This document shows positions 8,766-18,170 of a stretch of DNA of 64,000 bases, in pieces. Every line of letters begins with the position of its first letter. The stretch's first letter is position 1. This DNA comes from Stutzerimonas nosocomialis (lineage in GTDB: Bacteria; Pseudomonadota; Gammaproteobacteria; Pseudomonadales; Pseudomonadaceae): NCBI RefSeq assembly GCF_005876855.1, contig NZ_QLAE01000009.1, positions 62,001 to 126,000 on the forward strand. The letters are read 5' to 3'. Position numbers and translations under genes: made by a program. The notes under the pieces were generated by a model. The model made no database searches, was not told where the DNA came from, and was given only the letters and a program-made list of their open reading frames with translations.

Positions 8766-9268
8766 GGGCGCCCCTCCGATACGGCCTGGGAATGTGCGCC
8801 CCAGAGGACGTGCAGCCTGGACGCCAGCAGCCCCGCCACCGCGCCGAGCGTGGCGGCGCCGCCCAGCTCGCCGAAGGTCAGGAGGGTCGGGGGCAGATGC
8901 GAGGCGAAATAACTGACCAGCCCGAGGAAGAACGCGAGCAGATTGTTGAAGACCGCCAGGCGCCGCGTCGACAGCACCAGGACCGCGACCACGAAGACCA
9001 CCGGCATCACGGTCAGCGGCCCCAGGGTCGGCGACAACGCCGCGGTTGCGGCGCCGGCCGCCATGCCCAGCGCCAGGCCGGCCAGGGTGCAGGCCAGGTT
9101 GATCGCGCCCTGGCGCACCCCCGGCGCTCGGGTGAAAAAGGAAATCCAGCCGATGAACATCGCCCAGATGGGCAGCTCGACGATCAGCGCACAGAAACTT
9201 GCGGCAAGCGCGGCGACGGCGGATTCACCAAGGGTCAACTTGAAATGGTCGGGGATGGTCAGGGTCAT
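8762..9268 (-). CDS. DUF1097 family membrane protein
   Basis: A 168-residue protein with about five hydrophobic helices, including SAVAALAASFCALIVELPIW, LGPLTVMPVVFVVAVLVL and LLAFFLGLVSYFA. This is the DUF1097 (YcdZ-like) pattern; the function is unknown. First gene of the operon with DoxX and DUF2790, transcribed away from a LysR regulator that starts 123 bases upstream and is its probable regulator. Confidence 0.75.
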   Translation of the reverse strand: MTLTIPDHFKLTLGESAVAALAASFCALIVELPIWAMFIGWISFFTRAPGVRQGAINLACTLAGLALGMAAGAATAALSPTLGPLTVMPVVFVVAVLVLSTRRLAVFNNLLAFFLGLVSYFASHLPPTLLTFGELGGAATLGAVAGLLASRLHVLWGAHSQAVSEGRP

Positions 9269-9391
9269 GCTTCACCTCCATAAGGACTTACCCGAGACGT
9301 GGGCAGGTCGATTGTGGAAGGCGAAGACGGTTGGATAATCGTCGCCGGGTTGTTAAGACTATTCCGGCACCCTGAACAATGGATAAGGCGC

Positions 9392-10300
9392 ATGGACCGG
9401 CTGGACACGCTCAACCTCTTCATCCGCATCGTCGAGCTCGGCAGCTTCACCCGGGCCGCCGGCGAGCTGAACCTGCCCCGGGCCACCGCCACCCAGGCGA
9501 TCAAGAGCCTCGAGGCCCGCCTCGGCGCGCGGCTGCTGGAGCGCACCACGCGGCAGGTCAAGCCCACCCGGGACGGGCAGGCCTACTACGAGCGCTGCAA
9601 GCGGATTCTCAGCGAACTGGACGACGCCGAATCCTCGCTCAGCACCCTGGCCGGCAACCCGAGGGGCACCCTGCGCCTGGACCTGCACGGCTCCCACGCC
9701 ACGCGCATCATCCTGCCCAACATCCAGGCCTTCCGGGAGCGCTACCCCGGGATCGACCTGGCCATCAGCAGTGGCGACCGCCTGGTCGACCTGGTGGGCG
9801 AAGGGATCGACTGCGTGGTGCGGGCGGGCAACCCGCGTGACTCCTCCCTGGTCGCCAGACGCCTGGCCGTGATGCCGGAAGTGATCTGCGCGAGTCCCGC
9901 CTACCTCGCCCGCTTCGGTACCCCCCGCCACCCGGACGAGCTGAGCGAACACCAGGTCGTCGGCTTCTTCAGCAGCAACCATGACATCCGCTACCCGCTG
10001 ACCCTGCTGGTCGACGATGAACCCACGGATTTCGAACCGCAAAGCTGGATCAGCGTGAACGACGCGGAGTGCTACACGACCTGCGCGCTCAACGGCTGCG
10101 GCCTGATCCAGGTGCCGCGCTTCAGGGTGGCGCCCCATCTGCAGGCCGGCGAGCTGGTGGAGGTGCTGGCCGACTGGCCGAGCCCGGGCCTTCCGGTGTC
10201 CGTGCTCTACCCCTACCACCGTGAGCGCTCGCACCGCGTGAAGGTGTTCGTCGACTGGGTGGTCGACCTCTATGCAGAGCGTTTCGCCGAGGCGCCCTAG
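9392..10300 (+). CDS. LysR-family transcriptional regulator
   Basis: A 302-residue LysR regulator. The N-terminal winged helix-turn-helix (residues 1-60) includes FIRIVELGSFTRAAGELNLP and a recognition helix around ATATQAIKSLEARLG. A LysR substrate-binding domain follows (about residues 90-295). The start at 9392 (MDRLDTLNLF) is the standard LysR N-terminus; the frame is open further upstream but the extension has no homology-like features. It belongs to the CrgA-like subgroup by its TLAGNPRGTLRL hinge. Divergent placement next to the DUF1097-DoxX-DUF2790 operon implies that it controls that operon. Confidence 0.88.
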   Translation: MDRLDTLNLFIRIVELGSFTRAAGELNLPRATATQAIKSLEARLGARLLERTTRQVKPTRDGQAYYERCKRILSELDDAESSLSTLAGNPRGTLRLDLHGSHATRIILPNIQAFRERYPGIDLAISSGDRLVDLVGEGIDCVVRAGNPRDSSLVARRLAVMPEVICASPAYLARFGTPRHPDELSEHQVVGFFSSNHDIRYPLTLLVDDEPTDFEPQSWISVNDAECYTTCALNGCGLIQVPRFRVAPHLQAGELVEVLADWPSPGLPVSVLYPYHRERSHRVKVFVDWVVDLYAERFAEAP

Positions 10301-10334
10301 CGCGCCGCCGGCTCCCTGACGCCCGTGCGGCGCC

Positions 10335-11981
10335 TTACAGCTTGAAATGCCCGACCAGCTCGTCGAGCTGGGTCGACAGGCTCTGCAGGCTGGTACTGGC
10401 CTGGTTGAGCTGATCGGCGATCTGCGCGGTTTCCTGGGTGAAGTGGTTGATCCCCTCGACGTTGCGGTTGATCTCCTCGACCACGCAGGACTGCTCCTCG
10501 GTCGCGGTGGCGACCTGGATGTTCTGGTCGCTGATCTGGCTGATGTGGTCGTTGATCTGCTCCAGGGCGGCGGAGGCCTTGCCGGCGAATTCCACCACCC
10601 GCTCGCTCTGCTGACGGCCCCTGGCCATGACTTCCACCGCGGCACGGGATTCGTTCTGCAGGCGGTCGATCACCTGCTGGATCTCCTCGGTCGAGGCGCC
10701 CGAGCGGCTGGCCAGGGTGCGCACCTCATCGGCCACCACCGCGAATCCGCGGCCCTGCTCGCCGGCACGCGCGGCCTCGATGGCGGCGTTGAGCGCCAGC
10801 AGGTTGGTCTGTTCGGAAATGCTGCGGATGGTGTTGAGGGTCGAACTGATGGCGTTGATCTGCCCGGCCAGCGTCTCGACCACCTGGGAGGCCTGCTGCA
10901 GCTCGCCGCTCAAGGTGTCGATCTGCTGGTGGGCCTGGACCACCACCTGGCGTCCATCGCTGGCGTGGCCGCTGGCTTCGCGCGCCACGTGGGCGGCGTT
11001 TTCCGCGTTGCCGGCGATTTCGTTGACGGTCGAGCCGAGCTCGTTGATCGCGGTGGCGACCTGCACCGTGCGATCGCTCTGCGCGGCGCAGTTGCTCTGG
11101 GTCAGGCGGGCCCGTTCGGCCACTTCGCGGGCCATGACCGACAGCTGGCGCGAGTTACCGGCGAGCTGTTCCATGGTGCGGTGGATCTTGTCGATGAAGC
11201 GGTTGAAGCTGCTGGCGATGTCGCTCAGCTCGTCCTGGCCGGGCAGCTCGATGCGGGTGTTCAGCGCCAGGTGCTCGGCGGCGTTGCCGAGTTTGTCCTG
11301 GAGAATGGAAACCCGGCGGCGCAGGTTGGCGACGATCAGCCAGGCGGTGATGGCCGACACCAGCAGGCCCAGGGCGATGATCGCCAGCTGGCGGCTGCGG
11401 CCGCTGGCATAGCTTTCGTGGCTGCGCTGGTTCTGCTGTTCGGCCTGCAGCAGCAGGCTGTCGAGCAGCTCGTTGGCGCCCTGGCGCATCACCCCGTAGC
11501 TCTTGGCGTACTGGTCACGGTAGATGAGTTGGGCACGGGCCATGTCACCGCTGTCGAGGGCGCGCAGCATGGGCGTCAGTTCGGCGCTCACCATGCTTTC
11601 GAACTGGTCGAACAGGCGCTGCGCCTGTGCCTTGCGCTCCGGGTTGGCCTGGGCTTCGACCGCGCGGCGCATGGCCTCGCGCATCTCGGGGATGTCCTCG
11701 TTGAGGGCCTCCTGGACACGGGTCTTGACCCCGCGCTCGTCGCGCAGGCCGGTCTCCTGCAACAGCATCATGTCGATGCCCACGCGCATGCGCGGAATGC
11801 GCGACGCGGCTTCGGCCATCGCACGCATCGGCGCCGCGGTATTGAGGTAGAGCGCGCTGGCCTCGCGCTGCATGGTGGACATGCTGTTGAGGCTGGTCAC
11901 CGCCACCAGGATCAGGGCGATGCAGGGAATGGCCACGGCGATGATCAGCCGGCTTTTCAGAGTCAGAGAGTCGAGGCGCAT
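10335..11981 (-). CDS. Methyl-accepting chemotaxis protein
   Basis: A 548-residue inner-membrane chemoreceptor. TM1 lies at about residues 10-32 ([19 protein letters not shown]), followed by a periplasmic helical (four-helix-bundle type) sensor domain of about 155 residues. TM2 ([20 protein letters not shown]) leads into a HAMP domain and a long cytoplasmic signalling coiled coil. The hairpin tip contains [20 protein letters not shown] and [15 protein letters not shown], the CheA/CheW-binding core. The start at 11981 is set by GGAAGG; the open frame upstream is not part of the gene. No pentapeptide methyltransferase tether is visible at the C-terminus. The ligand is unknown. Confidence 0.93.
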   Translation of the reverse strand: MRLDSLTLKSRLIIAVAIPCIALILVAVTSLNSMSTMQREASALYLNTAAPMRAMAEAASRIPRMRVGIDMMLLQETGLRDERGVKTRVQEALNEDIPEMREAMRRAVEAQANPERKAQAQRLFDQFESMVSAELTPMLRALDSGDMARAQLIYRDQYAKSYGVMRQGANELLDSLLLQAEQQNQRSHESYASGRSRQLAIIALGLLVSAITAWLIVANLRRRVSILQDKLGNAAEHLALNTRIELPGQDELSDIASSFNRFIDKIHRTMEQLAGNSRQLSVMAREVAERARLTQSNCAAQSDRTVQVATAINELGSTVNEIAGNAENAAHVAREASGHASDGRQVVVQAHQQIDTLSGELQQASQVVETLAGQINAISSTLNTIRSISEQTNLLALNAAIEAARAGEQGRGFAVVADEVRTLASRSGASTEEIQQVIDRLQNESRAAVEVMARGRQQSERVVEFAGKASAALEQINDHISQISDQNIQVATATEEQSCVVEEINRNVEGINHFTQETAQIADQLNQASTSLQSLSTQLDELVGHFKL

Positions 11982-12246
11982 GGCGGCCTTCCTTTCGGGA
12001 GCACAGGGGGTGTCGTCCGTCCATGCCGGCAGGATGCGGCGGCATTCGGGTCCTATCAGGAGATCGGCAGAGCGGGACGAAACATGAGACGGCCTGCGAC
12101 CTGTCGTCGCAGGCCGGGCGTGCAGCGAGACGGCCGGAACAGGCGGAAACGGGCGGTTCACCCAGACGCCGGCCGTCCTGCTGCGCGGCTTTGCGCAGCG
12201 GGCGGTGGCGATCGAACAGACGGCTACGAACGCTCGGGCGGGCGCC

Positions 12247-13854
12247 TCAGTCCTCCGTGCGGCAGCGCCCGGCCCGGCAGCGATGGGCCTCGTGCTTGGG
12301 GTCTTCCTGCAGGAGCTTGCGGGTGACGCCGTTGGTCCAGCCGAAGCCGTCCTGCAGCGGATACTCGCCGCCGCCGGCGTGCTCGGCGGTGGGCCGCAGC
12401 ACGTATTTCTCGACCAGCTTGCTTTCGCGCTCGAACAGGTCCGAGACGATCATCAGCCAGCGCTTCTCGATCTCGATGGCCAGGTCGTGGTGCCCGTAGT
12501 GCTGCAGGCCGCGGATGCCCATCCACTGCAACGGCGCCCAGCCATTGGGACGGTCCCATTGCTCGCCGCTGCCGCTGACTTCGGTGGTGGAGAGCCCGCC
12601 CGGCGCCAGCAGCCGCTCGCGCACGATCCGCTCGACCTTCGCCGCCTGCTCGGCGGTGGCCAGGTGGACGAACAGCGGCACCACGGTCGCGGCGGTGAGG
12701 TTCTCGCGCCGCACGTCGCGCTGCCAGTCGTAGTCGAAGTAGGCGCCCACCTCCTCGTTCCACAGGTAACGGTCGATGCCTTCGCGGCGGCGATCGGCCC
12801 GTTCGCGAAAATGCGCCGCCGACTCATGGTCGCCCTTGATCTCGCTCAGGCGCGCGATCTGCTGCTCGAGCTTGTACAGGAAGGCGTTGAGGTCCACCGG
12901 CAGCAGGCGGGTGGTGCGAATGGTGGACAGGTCGGAGGGATCGTCCAGCCAGCGTGAGCTGAAGTCCCAGCCGGACTCGGCGCCGGCCCGCAGGTCAAGG
13001 TACACGTGGTGCGGTGGCCGGCCGGAGCGCGCGGCGGTTTCCACGTCTTCCCAGTAGGATTCGTCGCGCGGGGTATCGCGGTCATCCCAGTAGCGGTTGA
13101 GCAGCACGCCGTCGGCCATGCACACGCAACGCCGGTGGCTTTCGCCCGGGCGCAGCACCTCGGAGCCGTCCATCCAGAACGCGTGTTCCTTGCGCAGCTG
13201 CGGCAGGTAATCGCTGGCGCGGCGGATGCCGTGTTCCTCGAACAGGTCGGTCATCAGCGCGAACACCGGCGGCTGCGAACGGCTCAGGTAGTAGGAGCGG
13301 TTGCCGTTGGGCACGTGGCCGTAGGTGTCGATCAGGTAGGCGAAGTTGTCGGCCATCGCCTGCATCAGCTCGCACTGCCCGCTTTCGTCCAGGCCGAGCA
13401 TGGTGAAGTAGGAATCCCAGTAGTACATCTCGGTGAAGCGGCCTCCCGGCACCACGTACTCATAGGGCAGCGGCAGCAGCGAGGAACGCGGCGGATGCTC
13501 GGTGGGCGAGCGCGTCAGCACCGGCCAGAGCCGGTCGATGTGCTCCTCCAGGGTGTTGTCCGGGTCGGCGACAAACTCGCGCGGCTCGAACTCGAACACG
13601 CTGAAGTGCTCGTGCACGAAGGCCGCCAGGTCGAAATCCGGGCGCGAGCGCTGGGAACGGTAGGCGTCGAGGATCTGCTCGGGATAGCGCTTGGGCGCGC
13701 AGTCGGCGAAGGTCTTGCTGTCTTCGAAGATGCGCTTCATCTGCACTTCGACGAAGAACTCCTGGTAGCGGTCCGCCGGGCTCAGGGTGTCCGCGCCGGC
13801 GACCTTGCGCAGGGCCTTCTCGAACGGGTCGACCAGATGATTCTCGCTATTCAC
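12247..13854 (-). CDS. treF: Cytoplasmic trehalase, GH37
   Basis: Hydrolyses trehalose to two glucose molecules. The roughly 535-residue protein carries both GH37 signatures, [15 protein letters not shown] and [13 protein letters not shown], plus the glycine-rich C-terminal [17 protein letters not shown]. There is no signal peptide, so the TreF (cytoplasmic) rather than TreA (periplasmic) assignment fits. I prefer the GTG at 13854, which overlaps the upstream SDR stop as GTGA; a GTG at 13872 in frame is the alternative. Coupling to an SDR suggests joint expression, perhaps in osmotic or sugar metabolism. Confidence 0.9.
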   Translation of the reverse strand: MNSENHLVDPFEKALRKVAGADTLSPADRYQEFFVEVQMKRIFEDSKTFADCAPKRYPEQILDAYRSQRSRPDFDLAAFVHEHFSVFEFEPREFVADPDNTLEEHIDRLWPVLTRSPTEHPPRSSLLPLPYEYVVPGGRFTEMYYWDSYFTMLGLDESGQCELMQAMADNFAYLIDTYGHVPNGNRSYYLSRSQPPVFALMTDLFEEHGIRRASDYLPQLRKEHAFWMDGSEVLRPGESHRRCVCMADGVLLNRYWDDRDTPRDESYWEDVETAARSGRPPHHVYLDLRAGAESGWDFSSRWLDDPSDLSTIRTTRLLPVDLNAFLYKLEQQIARLSEIKGDHESAAHFRERADRRREGIDRYLWNEEVGAYFDYDWQRDVRRENLTAATVVPLFVHLATAEQAAKVERIVRERLLAPGGLSTTEVSGSGEQWDRPNGWAPLQWMGIRGLQHYGHHDLAIEIEKRWLMIVSDLFERESKLVEKYVLRPTAEHAGGGEYPLQDGFGWTNGVTRKLLQEDPKHEAHRCRAGRCRTED

Positions 13855-14615
13855 TGTTCGCTGTAGTTCCACAGCAGACCTCCATCGACGAAAAGCGTGG
13901 TGCCGGTAATGTAGTCGGCGTCATCCGACACCAGGAAGGCCACCGCGCCGGCCACATCGCGGGGCTGGCCGAGCCGGTTGGCGGGAATGTTGCCCAGCAG
14001 GTTGGCGAGCTTGTCGGGCCGGTTCATCAGGTCGCGGTTGATCGGCGTCTCGATGGCACCGGGCGCGACGTTGTTGATGGTGATGCCCAGCGGGGCGAGC
14101 TCGATGGCCAGGTTGCGCATCATCATCTTCAGCCCGCCCTTGCTGGCGCAATAGTCGGTGAAGTTCGGCATCGGCAGCTCCTCGTGGACCGAGCTGTTGT
14201 TGACGATGCGTCCGCCACGACCGGTTTCGACCAGGTGACGGGCGAACGCCTGGGTGATGAAGAACGGGGCGCGCAGGTTGACGTTCAGTATCTGGTCGTA
14301 GTCCTGCGGCTCGGCATCGAGGAAGGCCGCGTTCTTCTGCATCCCGGCGTTGTTGACCAGGATGTCGAGGCGCCCCATCTGTCGGATCGCCTCCTCGACC
14401 AGCCGGCGGCAGGCGGACACCTCGGCCAGATCCGCCGGAATGACGCAGGCGCGCCGTCCCAGTGCACGGACCTCTTCGGCGGTTTCCCGGCCTTCGTCCT
14501 CGCTGCGCCCGGTGACGACGATATCCGCGCCTTCCTGCGCCAGACGCACGGCGATGCCGCGGCCGATGCCCTGGGTGCTGCCGGTGACCAGCGCCACTTT
14601 GTTCTCGAGCCTCAT
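13851..14615 (-). CDS. SDR-family oxidoreductase (glucose 1-dehydrogenase-like)
   Basis: A 254-residue classical SDR with TGSTQGIGRG (cofactor loop), NNAG, NNSSVHE (catalytic Ser) and YCASKGG (YxxxK). The C-terminal [16 protein letters not shown] and the pattern EELPMPNFTDYCASKGG resemble proteins annotated as glucose 1-dehydrogenase. The ATG at 14615 follows GGAGAG at five bases. It overlaps the trehalase start by four bases. If the glucose specificity holds, trehalase product would be its substrate; that link is inference. Confidence 0.85.
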   Translation of the reverse strand: MRLENKVALVTGSTQGIGRGIAVRLAQEGADIVVTGRSEDEGRETAEEVRALGRRACVIPADLAEVSACRRLVEEAIRQMGRLDILVNNAGMQKNAAFLDAEPQDYDQILNVNLRAPFFITQAFARHLVETGRGGRIVNNSSVHEELPMPNFTDYCASKGGLKMMMRNLAIELAPLGITINNVAPGAIETPINRDLMNRPDKLANLLGNIPANRLGQPRDVAGAVAFLVSDDADYITGTTLFVDGGLLWNYSEQ

Positions 14616-14885
14616 CAATGCTCTCCGTCGATGCTGATTGCAGGTGGGGTAATGATCTGACGAAGGTGCATCGGTGCCGTTCCACGGTTCGGCGCCGGCG
14701 AGCGGCCCAGGACCCGCGAGCAAAGCGCCCAGCCCAGAGATGACGGCGCCTGGGCCGCATCGGCGCCTGATGAGCCCGTTTTTGCAGAATATTGCCGGAC
14801 GCCCCGGGCGGGGCTTGCGATGGCCACGCCAAGGCCTGGCGGGCAACCGCGCGCCCGATGGAACACTGCGATCGGGACGCGGCGA

Positions 14886-16847
14886 TCAGGTCCCGATCAC
14901 GCCGCCGTCGTCCTTGGTGATCAGCACCGTGGTCGAGCGCGGCCGGGTGCTGCCGTCGCTGGCCGGGTAGCTCAACGACGGGTGCTGGATGTTGATCCAT
15001 AGGGCGCGGTAGTCGGGGCTCCAGGTGATCCCGGTGATCTCGCAGCCCCGCGGGCCGACCAGAAAACGCCGCACCTCGCGGCTTTGCGGGTCGGCGCAGA
15101 GCAGCTGGTTGCAGCCCATCGCCTGCATCGCCGGGTCGCGGTCCTCGTAGTCGGTCTCGATCCACAGGCGTCCGGCCCCATCGAACGCCAGCCCATCGGG
15201 CGAGGAGAACAGGTCGCCATTGATGGTGCCGATCAGGTTGGCCGGCACCGCTTCGCCCGTGGCGGTTTTCGCGCCTTCCGGCTCGCCGGCGAGGAGGAAG
15301 AACTCCCAGCTGAACTCGGTGGCGGTCGGGTCGGCGCCCTCCTCGTTCCAGCGGATGATGTGCCCGTGCAGGTTGGCCGGACGCCGGTTGGCCTCGTTGG
15401 CCGGCTGCCGGGTGCCGCGCCCGTCGTTGTTGGTCAGGGTCACGTAGACCTCGCGGGTGGTCGGGTGGACCGCGACCCACTCCGGCCGGTCCATCGGCGT
15501 CGCCCCCAGCAGGTCGGCCGCGGCCCGGGCGTTGAGCAGCACCTCGGCCTGGCTGGCGAAGCCGTTCTCGGCGGTCAGCCCGCCTTGGCCATGCACCAGG
15601 GGCAGCCAGCGGCCACGGCCCTCGGCGTCGAACCGGGCGACATAGAGCGTGCCCTCGTCGAGCAGGTCGCGGCTGGCCCTGGGGTTGGCCGCGTCGAAGC
15701 GTCCGCTCGGGACGAACTTGTAGATGTATTCGCCCTTGGTGTCGTCGCCCGAATAGAACGCCATGCGCCCGTCCTCGCCCAGCGAGAGCACCGAACACTC
15801 GCGGCAGTAGCGGCCGAACGCGGTGCGCTTGACCGGCTGGCTGTCCGGATCGAAGGGGTCGAGCTCGACCACCCAGCCGAAACGGTGGGGTTCGTTGACG
15901 TAAGCGCCGTGGGGCTGGCTGGCGTCCGGGGTGGCATCGAAGCGCGCATCGGCGGTCTCCCAGCCGTAGAGCTTGCTCATCCCCTCGTTGGCCAGCCCGT
16001 AGCGCTTGTGCGAGACGCGGCGGGCGAAGTCGGCCTGATCGTGGTTGACGAAGTAGTTGTGCCAGTTCTCTTCGCAGATCAGGTAGGTGCCCCAGGGCGT
16101 GAAGCCGCTGGAGCAGTTGTTGAAGGTGCCCAGCACCTCCCGTCCGGACGGATCGGCGACGGTCTTCATCGCCTCGTGTCCGGCCAGCGGGCCGCTGATG
16201 CGCATCGGCGTGAAACCCGAGATGCGGCGGTTGTAGCGCGACGGCATGACCCGCTGCCATTGCCCGTCGGCATCCTTCCTCACCTCGATGACGCTGGCAC
16301 CGTGGGCGGCCTGTTCCTTCTTGACCTCCTCGAGCGGACGCCTGCCGTCACTGAGCGTCATGCCGTTGGGGTGCAGCGTCGGATTGACGTACTCGTGGTT
16401 GATGACCAGCAGGCCGTGGCTGTCCGGCGCCTCGGGGAACGGGAAGAAGTGCATGCCGTCGTGGTTGTCGCCGGCCTGTCCGAGCTGCGCCTGCCAGTCG
16501 TCGCGGGCGTCCGGACGCCAGGCCGGCGCATCGGGCAACACCGCATCGCCCCAGGAAAAGAACGGCCGCGCCCGATAGCCTTCGGGTACCAGCACCTGGT
16601 CGAAATCATCGGCCTGCTGCACCGCCACGCCCTGGAAGCCAAGCAGCGGGCTGGCGGCCAGGCTGCCACGGCAGGCGGCCAGCCCGCCCCCCATGAAGCC
16701 GAGCGCGGCGAGCGTCAGGCTGCCCTTGAGCAGGTTGCGCCGGCCGCTGTCGATCATCTGCTCGAGGCTCGGGTTGCGGCTGGGGTTGATCGCCTGGTCG
16801 TCGTGGGCGGCCAGGCGGGCGTGAAAGGCTTCGAGATCCTGCTTCAT
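14886..16847 (-). CDS. PhoX-type (DUF839) phosphatase, Tat-exported
   Basis: A 653-residue member of the PhoX/DUF839 family of metal-dependent phosphatases. Residues 37-58 look like a twin-arginine signal (GRRNLLKG followed by a hydrophobic stretch), implying folded export to the periplasm. Family blocks include PEAPDSHGLLVINHEYVNP, SGFTPWGTYLICEENWHNY, GWVVELDPFDP and DGLAFDGAGRLWIETD. PhoX enzymes release phosphate from many phosphomonoesters. It is the last gene of the minus-strand run TBDT-phytase-exbB-exbD-tonB-phoX, 52 bases after tonB, which supports a role in organic-phosphate use. Confidence 0.87.
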   Translation of the reverse strand: MKQDLEAFHARLAAHDDQAINPSRNPSLEQMIDSGRRNLLKGSLTLAALGFMGGGLAACRGSLAASPLLGFQGVAVQQADDFDQVLVPEGYRARPFFSWGDAVLPDAPAWRPDARDDWQAQLGQAGDNHDGMHFFPFPEAPDSHGLLVINHEYVNPTLHPNGMTLSDGRRPLEEVKKEQAAHGASVIEVRKDADGQWQRVMPSRYNRRISGFTPMRISGPLAGHEAMKTVADPSGREVLGTFNNCSSGFTPWGTYLICEENWHNYFVNHDQADFARRVSHKRYGLANEGMSKLYGWETADARFDATPDASQPHGAYVNEPHRFGWVVELDPFDPDSQPVKRTAFGRYCRECSVLSLGEDGRMAFYSGDDTKGEYIYKFVPSGRFDAANPRASRDLLDEGTLYVARFDAEGRGRWLPLVHGQGGLTAENGFASQAEVLLNARAAADLLGATPMDRPEWVAVHPTTREVYVTLTNNDGRGTRQPANEANRRPANLHGHIIRWNEEGADPTATEFSWEFFLLAGEPEGAKTATGEAVPANLIGTINGDLFSSPDGLAFDGAGRLWIETDYEDRDPAMQAMGCNQLLCADPQSREVRRFLVGPRGCEITGITWSPDYRALWINIQHPSLSYPASDGSTRPRSTTVLITKDDGGVIGT

Positions 16848-16899
16848 GTCGACTCGCGTGTAGTGAATGGGCGGTGGGGCCGGCGGCTGCGCGCCCGCC

Positions 16900-17715
16900 T
16901 CACTCGATGCGGTAGCGAAAGGTATTCTTCACGCCGGCCACCGCCACGCTGCGGCCGTCGACGACCCGGGGCTGGTAGCGAAACCCCTTGGCGGCGTTGA
17001 GCGAGGGGCGCACGAACAGCGGATGACACTCGCCCAGTACCTGCGGGTCTTCCACCCGGCCCTGCGTGTTGACCGTGTAAATCACCGTGCATTCGCCCTC
17101 GATGCCCTTGTCCAGCGCGCGCTGCGGATAGGCCGGCGCCTGCTTGACCAGCGGCTCGTACTGGCGGCTGGCGGCGGCCGCAGCCTGACGCGCCTGTTCG
17201 GCGGCCGCCTCGGCCCGGGCTTGAGCCTGGCGCTCGGCCTGCAGGCGCTGTCGCTCGGCCTGGGCGAGACGTTCTTGCGCCTGACGTTCACGTTCGGCCT
17301 CGGCCTGCCGTTCGCGCTCGCGCGCTGCCTGGCGCTGCTGCTCGGCACGCTTTCGCGCCAGGGCCGCCTCTTCCAGGCGACGCTGCTCGCGCTGGGGGTC
17401 GACCTTCGGCACGTCCGGTTCCGGCGGTGCCTGCACCCGTGGCTCGGGCACGGGTTCGGCTTCGGCTTCGGCCACCACGGGCGTCGCTGGCACCGGCTCG
17501 GGCGCGGCCTCGGGCAACGGCCTGGGCAGGCTGACCAGCTGGGTCTTGAGCAACGGGGGCGCCGCCGGCGCGGGCGACTCGAAGGAGCCGCCGTGCAACA
17601 ACAGGGCGAACAGACCCAGGTGCAGGCCGAGGGTCAGGCTCAGCGCGGCGGCATGGCTGCGCCAGGCGCCATCGACGGCCGGCAGCGCCACGCCGCGCAG
17701 GGACAGGCTGCTCAT
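16900..17715 (-). CDS. tonB: TonB energy transducer with a charged helical linker
   Basis: A 271-residue TonB protein. An N-terminal membrane anchor (residues 22-44, HAAALSLTLGLHLGLFALLL) is followed by a short Pro-rich piece. Then comes a long Ala/Glu/Arg/Gln-rich segment (about residues 105-185, REQRRLEEAALARKRAEQ and similar) that should form one long helix. The C-terminal TonB domain contains YPQRALDKGIEGECTVIYTV and GFRYQPRVVDG. The linker differs from the Pro-Glu/Pro-Lys linker of classical TonB and resembles that of TolA. The gene starts one base after the exbD stop; it presumably powers the TonB-dependent receptor two genes further upstream. Confidence 0.9.
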   Translation of the reverse strand: MSSLSLRGVALPAVDGAWRSHAAALSLTLGLHLGLFALLLHGGSFESPAPAAPPLLKTQLVSLPRPLPEAAPEPVPATPVVAEAEAEPVPEPRVQAPPEPDVPKVDPQREQRRLEEAALARKRAEQQRQAARERERQAEAERERQAQERLAQAERQRLQAERQAQARAEAAAEQARQAAAAASRQYEPLVKQAPAYPQRALDKGIEGECTVIYTVNTQGRVEDPQVLGECHPLFVRPSLNAAKGFRYQPRVVDGRSVAVAGVKNTFRYRIE

Positions 17716-17716
17716 C

Positions 17717-18160
17717 TCAGGGCGCCTCGGTGATCAGGCCGATCTGGGACACCCCGCCGCGCTGCAACGCGGCGATGCCGGCGACCACCACGCCATAGTC
17801 GGCCCCCTGGTCGGCGCGGATGTAGACCTGGGTATCGCTGCGCGCGGCGACCACCGCCGAGACCTTGGCACTCATCTCGGCCAGGTCCACGGCGCTGTCG
17901 GTCTGCTGCTCGACGTTCAGCTCGTTGCCCAGGTTCCAGTAGTAGCTGCCGTCGGCCTTCACCGAGAGCGTGAGGACCTGCTGCCGGCTGTCGGCGGGCA
18001 TCGCCTCGGCGGCCACCTTGGGCAGTTCCAGCTTCACGCCCTGGGTCAGCATTGGCGCGGTGACCATGAAGATCACCAGCAGCACCAGCATCACGTCGAT
18101 GTAGGGCACCACGTTCATTTCGGCTTTCGGGCCGTGCTTGTGCGGGGGACGAACCAGCAT
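17717..18160 (-). CDS. exbD: ExbD/TolR biopolymer transport protein
   Basis: A 147-residue proton-channel subunit. The single membrane helix with the family signature (AEMNVVPYIDVMLVLLVIFM) contains the functional aspartate at about residue 21. A periplasmic domain ends in VVVAGIAALQRGGVSQIGLI. With PYIDVMLVLLVIFMVTAPML it is closest to the TolR-like branch. The ATG at 18160 is preceded by GAGGAG; the longer frame overlaps exbB and is not used. It lies ten bases after exbB and one base before tonB, forming a complete Ton motor. Confidence 0.92.
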   Translation of the reverse strand: MLVRPPHKHGPKAEMNVVPYIDVMLVLLVIFMVTAPMLTQGVKLELPKVAAEAMPADSRQQVLTLSVKADGSYYWNLGNELNVEQQTDSAVDLAEMSAKVSAVVAARSDTQVYIRADQGADYGVVVAGIAALQRGGVSQIGLITEAP

Positions 18161-18170
18161 GACGTTCTCC

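Noticed and set aside
9299-9391. N-terminal extension of the LysR regulator by 31 codons
   Set aside because: The extra residues have no family similarity, and the standard LysR start MDRLDTLNLF begins at 9392.
10302-10333. GCGCCGC/GCGGCGC inverted repeat between LysR and the chemoreceptor considered as a bidirectional terminator
   Set aside because: Long loop, no T-run and partly inside the coding boundary; too weak to annotate.
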